This document shows positions 12,788 to 15,285 of a stretch of 15,285 nucleotides of DNA, piece by piece; within the stretch, counting starts at the first letter, position 1, and each line of letters opens with the position of its first letter. The position numbers and the translations under genes were made by a program. The notes beneath the pieces were generated by a model. It had not been told where the DNA came from and did not search any database. It saw only the letters and a program-made list of their open reading frames with translations. The DNA comes from a bacterium (GTDB taxonomy: Bacteria; Patescibacteriota; Gracilibacteria; UM-FILTER-43-11). The stretch spans positions 1-15,285 of the forward strand of contig JAUHXI010000012.1 of NCBI GenBank assembly GCA_030426875.1. The letters are read 5' to 3'.

Positions 12788-14437
12788 ATGTCCATGATCA
12801 GGAAAGCCCTCCTAATCACAACACAGTCAAAATGGGTCAAGTCTCTTTTTAAAATAATCTTGGCGATCTTATTTTTCATCATATTGTTCAATTGGGGAAA
12901 TAGTCTCTCAGCTCAAAATGAAATTTTTTCTGACTTACCAAATGATCCCATGTATAAGTCTCACATCCTTCGTTTTCAAAGCGCAAATGTAATTGTAGGT
13001 GATACTGAGTTGGGGCAGCCCATTGGTCAAATCAGGCCAAATGACTCCATACACAGAGCTGAATTCGCCAAGGTAGCTGTTTTAGTCCGCTTGCTTGAAA
13101 ATGCCTACCACAATGGAGAAGGGGATCACTACCAAAACTTATCACTCAATGATTTCACCTTTGAAATCACTGAACCACTTGAGCCCTATTATAAGGCTCA
13201 AGAAGGCGCAAGGTTGTTCACTGATGTGCGGCAAAAAGATGAAAGTTGTGCTTCCAATCCCTCTGGTTGTGAACCCTGGTATACCGAATACGTCAACTAT
13301 GCTTCGATGCACGGAATGATCCATGGGTACGACGACGACACTTTCCGGCCAGGCAACCCCATTCTTCGTCTACACAGTCTAAAATTAATCATGGCAAACG
13401 ATGGGTCAATTCCAGCCAACTCAGATGATAAATTTGAACGTTTGACTTCAGACCCTCGTATTGAAAATGTCAATCGACCCAAATGCTTGGAGGGGGCCGA
13501 AAAATACATTTTAGACAACAATGGTGGTCCAGGATTTGATGCCTACAACCTGCTCTCATATGCCATTTTAGCTGACAAACTCGATTTTTTTGGCAGCAAT
13601 TGTGAGCTCTTCATTCAATTCGATGCTAACTCTCCCGAAGAAAGAGCAGACTTACTCCAAGAACCATTGACTCGCCAAGAAATTGCTCGTTATTTTGCAT
13701 TGAGTAGTAGTTATCCACCTCTTCAGTCAGACCATCAGGCCGACAATACCACTGCTACAAAGGAGGAAAATGGAATGACCTACTTTGAAAAAAGCCAATT
13801 TGAATTCCCAGAATTTGAAACAATCATTCCATTGGATAAAGATGGTGGGGACTTTCTTTCAATTATTGGAACAGAAGCCTGGGATTCGTTAGAGGAAGAA
13901 GAAAAAATGGCACTCATTGAGCTCAATAGAACCAAAGCCGAAATGTCAATTCAGGAACTTGTTACAGATTCAAAACAAGGGCGTTGTTGCTCTGAAATGA
14001 TCTTAACAAGCAGTTGCCCATTGACTGACTTTAAGGATTATCAAATTTCAGAAGATTCTAGTTACAACTATCAGACCTACGATGGAGGAGTCTGGCACGC
14101 AGCTAAAAATGGTCAAAATACTTGCTGGATTCCCTTCCGTGATATCTTAGGGGGATACGACAAGCTTGAATTTAATAAAGAAATATGCCAAGTGGGTCAG
14201 TCAGATCAGGACCTCATCAATCATTATTTGAACGTTTATTTAAAAATGGAAGTGACTACAATTTGGATGAGAGAGGAAAGCAAGCCTTTAAAATTTTACC
14301 GACAATTATCCCTAGATGTTGCTCGCGAACTTGCCAAGCAAATCAATGAAATTTTGAATGGTCATGAGCCATCTTGTAATGAAGTGAATTCAAGGTTGAA
14401 TCAATTACATATGGCAGATGAATCGATTAAACACTAA
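12788..14437 (+). CDS. S-layer-homology (SLH) domain protein with cysteine-rich unknown C-terminal region
   Basis: 549 residues. A long N-terminal hydrophobic segment (~19-36) followed by 'NSLSAQ' is a signal peptide or anchor. SLH1 spans ~46-98 ('FSDLPNDPMYKSHILRFQSA', 'IRPNDSIHRAEFAK'); SLH2 ~143-203 ('LFTDVRQKDE...PWYTEYVNYASMHGMIHGYDDDTFRPGN'); a diverged third ends near 306 ('EPLTRQEIARYFALS'). SLH domains bind pyruvylated secondary cell-wall polymers and hold proteins at the surface. Residues ~330-549 match no family I recognise: an acidic linker, then a domain with Cys400, Cys401, Cys410, Cys446, Cys467 and Cys530, plus further pairs at 154/161 and 233/272, which suggests disulfides outside the cell. 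A second ATG at 12794 is possible. First of at least three tandem genes for exported proteins. Confidence 0.8.
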   Translation: MSMIRKALLITTQSKWVKSLFKIILAILFFIILFNWGNSLSAQNEIFSDLPNDPMYKSHILRFQSANVIVGDTELGQPIGQIRPNDSIHRAEFAKVAVLVRLLENAYHNGEGDHYQNLSLNDFTFEITEPLEPYYKAQEGARLFTDVRQKDESCASNPSGCEPWYTEYVNYASMHGMIHGYDDDTFRPGNPILRLHSLKLIMANDGSIPANSDDKFERLTSDPRIENVNRPKCLEGAEKYILDNNGGPGFDAYNLLSYAILADKLDFFGSNCELFIQFDANSPEERADLLQEPLTRQEIARYFALSSSYPPLQSDHQADNTTATKEENGMTYFEKSQFEFPEFETIIPLDKDGGDFLSIIGTEAWDSLEEEEKMALIELNRTKAEMSIQELVTDSKQGRCCSEMILTSSCPLTDFKDYQISEDSSYNYQTYDGGVWHAAKNGQNTCWIPFRDILGGYDKLEFNKEICQVGQSDQDLINHYLNVYLKMEVTTIWMREESKPLKFYRQLSLDVARELAKQINEILNGHEPSCNEVNSRLNQLHMADESIKH

Positions 14438-14467
14438 TACTTAAAATAACCCCTTAGCTCATTTTTT

Positions 14468-15193
14468 ATGAAAAAAATAAATCAAAAAATAGTAACATTC
14501 TGGAGTGTCGGATTCTTAATTCCAGCCCTCCTATTCACTTCATTAATCAGATCAGGGTCTGAAAAACTAGTAAATTCCGAATCAATAATTGCTGAAGATA
14601 GTGAAGCAAGGGTAGAAATAAACTTCTCCGCTCAGGACCAAAAAACAACGCACACAGATGACGTGCTTGGAATTTCTTTCGATTATCCCACGGTTTGGGG
14701 AGATGTTATGGTTGAAAAAGAGATGGGGATTGATTATCGAGTAGTTGATCCAGTCGAGGAAAATGAGGAAGTGGCTTACATGCTCAGTTTTAGTAATTTT
14801 GAAGAAAATTTTTGGGAAGGAAAATTTTTAACTGCCAATCGTGGAGAGGATTACGGCCCCATTGCTCGCGAAGGTTCTTGGGGGGATTATAGCGATGGTC
14901 TCACAGAAGAAAATATAGAATCCTGGTGTGACACTCATGAGCAACTCCGCCTGTCAGATAATTGCGAAATTATTTTTAATGAAAACGAAATCAAAATGAT
15001 CAAGCAGCAGGATGCTGTTGATTTTATGGCTGAGGGGCCAGTCACCACTCAGTATTTCTTTCCCAATTCTCACGGGATTTATTCAAGCATTGGCCTTTCA
15101 CCTTCACTCATTGTTAATTTTAATAGCATCGAATTGAGTTTGATAGAAAAAGAATTTGAACAAATGATCCAAAGCATTCGATTCATTAATTAA
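14468..15193 (+). CDS. Secreted/membrane-anchored protein, PsbP-like fold suspected
   Basis: 241 residues. An N-terminal hydrophobic helix (~8-27) acts as signal anchor. The domain start 'DDVLGISFDYPTVWGDVMV' (64-82) is the pattern seen at the first strand and helix of PsbP-like and DUF1795-type secreted proteins; the end 'EKEFEQMIQSIRFIN' is a typical closing helix and strand of that fold. One cysteine pair (154, 166) spans 'WCDTHEQLRLSDNC' and could form a disulfide loop. No catalytic motif is visible. It begins 30 bp after the SLH gene, in the same orientation and without a terminator between, so the two are probably co-transcribed. Function unknown; the fold call rests on pattern only. 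Confidence 0.55.
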   Translation: MKKINQKIVTFWSVGFLIPALLFTSLIRSGSEKLVNSESIIAEDSEARVEINFSAQDQKTTHTDDVLGISFDYPTVWGDVMVEKEMGIDYRVVDPVEENEEVAYMLSFSNFEENFWEGKFLTANRGEDYGPIAREGSWGDYSDGLTEENIESWCDTHEQLRLSDNCEIIFNENEIKMIKQQDAVDFMAEGPVTTQYFFPNSHGIYSSIGLSPSLIVNFNSIELSLIEKEFEQMIQSIRFIN

Positions 15194-15202
15194 TCAATCT
15201 TC

Positions 15203-15285
15203 ATGACCCCTCGAAAACACTTTTATCAGAATATTAGCTTCTGGCTAATTACTATCCCTACCATTGTATTTTTAATGATGGCTTA
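15203..15285 (+). CDS. 5' fragment of another exported or membrane protein
   Basis: Begins 9 bp after the previous stop with ATG, 'MTPRKHFYQNISFWLITIPT' then 'IVFLMMA', and runs off the right edge. The layout (short basic stretch, then a hydrophobic helix with 'FW') echoes the start of the preceding protein ('MKKINQKIVTFWSVGFLIPA'), so it may be a paralogue in the same operon. Confidence 0.55.
   Translation, partial: MTPRKHFYQNISFWLITIPTIVFLMMA

Noticed and set aside
1..15285. tRNA, rRNA, CRISPR array, transposase or phage genes
   Set aside because: None was recognised; the repeats found are short spacer words or inverted repeats without regular spacer-repeat structure.

Overview
The window looks like chromosomal DNA of an uncultivated bacterium with small, tightly packed genes and moderate-to-low GC. 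The likeliest source is a Patescibacteria/CPR lineage of the Peregrinibacteria type. Three things point there: an L31 protein with a very long Lys/Glu/Ala tail, S-layer-homology and thrombospondin-3/PKD surface proteins, and word-like intergenic repeats. Lineage is inference only, because no rRNA is present. TGA acts as an ordinary stop and Trp is TGG, so the UGA=Gly code of Gracilibacteria/SR1 does not apply. Almost no gene has a recognisable Shine-Dalgarno motif.

Layout. 1-1059 (+): the 3' end of a secreted Ig-like protein, then a VIT1/CCC1-type membrane protein. 1060-1240: repeat- and hairpin-rich spacer. 1241-1906 (+): uracil-DNA glycosylase (ung). 2177-4699 (+): DNA gyrase subunit A with intact active site and GyrA box. 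4745-6011 (+): a close pair, a metal-dependent cyclase/kynurenine-formamidase-family enzyme and a SanA-like membrane protein. 6012-6367: small, probably decaying reading frames. 6368-7486 (+): a secreted, membrane-anchored TSP3/PKD protein. 7563-8048 (+): ribosomal protein L31 with tail, followed by a bidirectional terminator and a perfect 28-bp palindrome.

8147-11058 (-): the three p-aminobenzoate genes in order pabA, pabB, pabC. Together they would turn chorismate plus glutamine into p-aminobenzoate for folate. A ~165-bp inverted-repeat (MITE-like) element sits between pabA and pabB, and a diverged 20-bp copy of its end lies upstream of pabA. 11204-15285 (+): a small basic coiled-coil protein, a membrane-anchored phosphodiester-glycosidase-family (DUF2233/NAGPA) protein behind a large stem-loop next to a TATAAT box, and then three tandem genes for exported proteins: a cysteine-rich SLH-domain protein, a secreted PsbP-like protein, and the start of another membrane/secreted protein cut by the window edge.

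The known genes cover DNA repair and topology, translation, folate precursor synthesis and envelope functions. The least explained parts are the MITE-like element, the hairpins placed beside promoters, and the exported-protein cluster at the right end.
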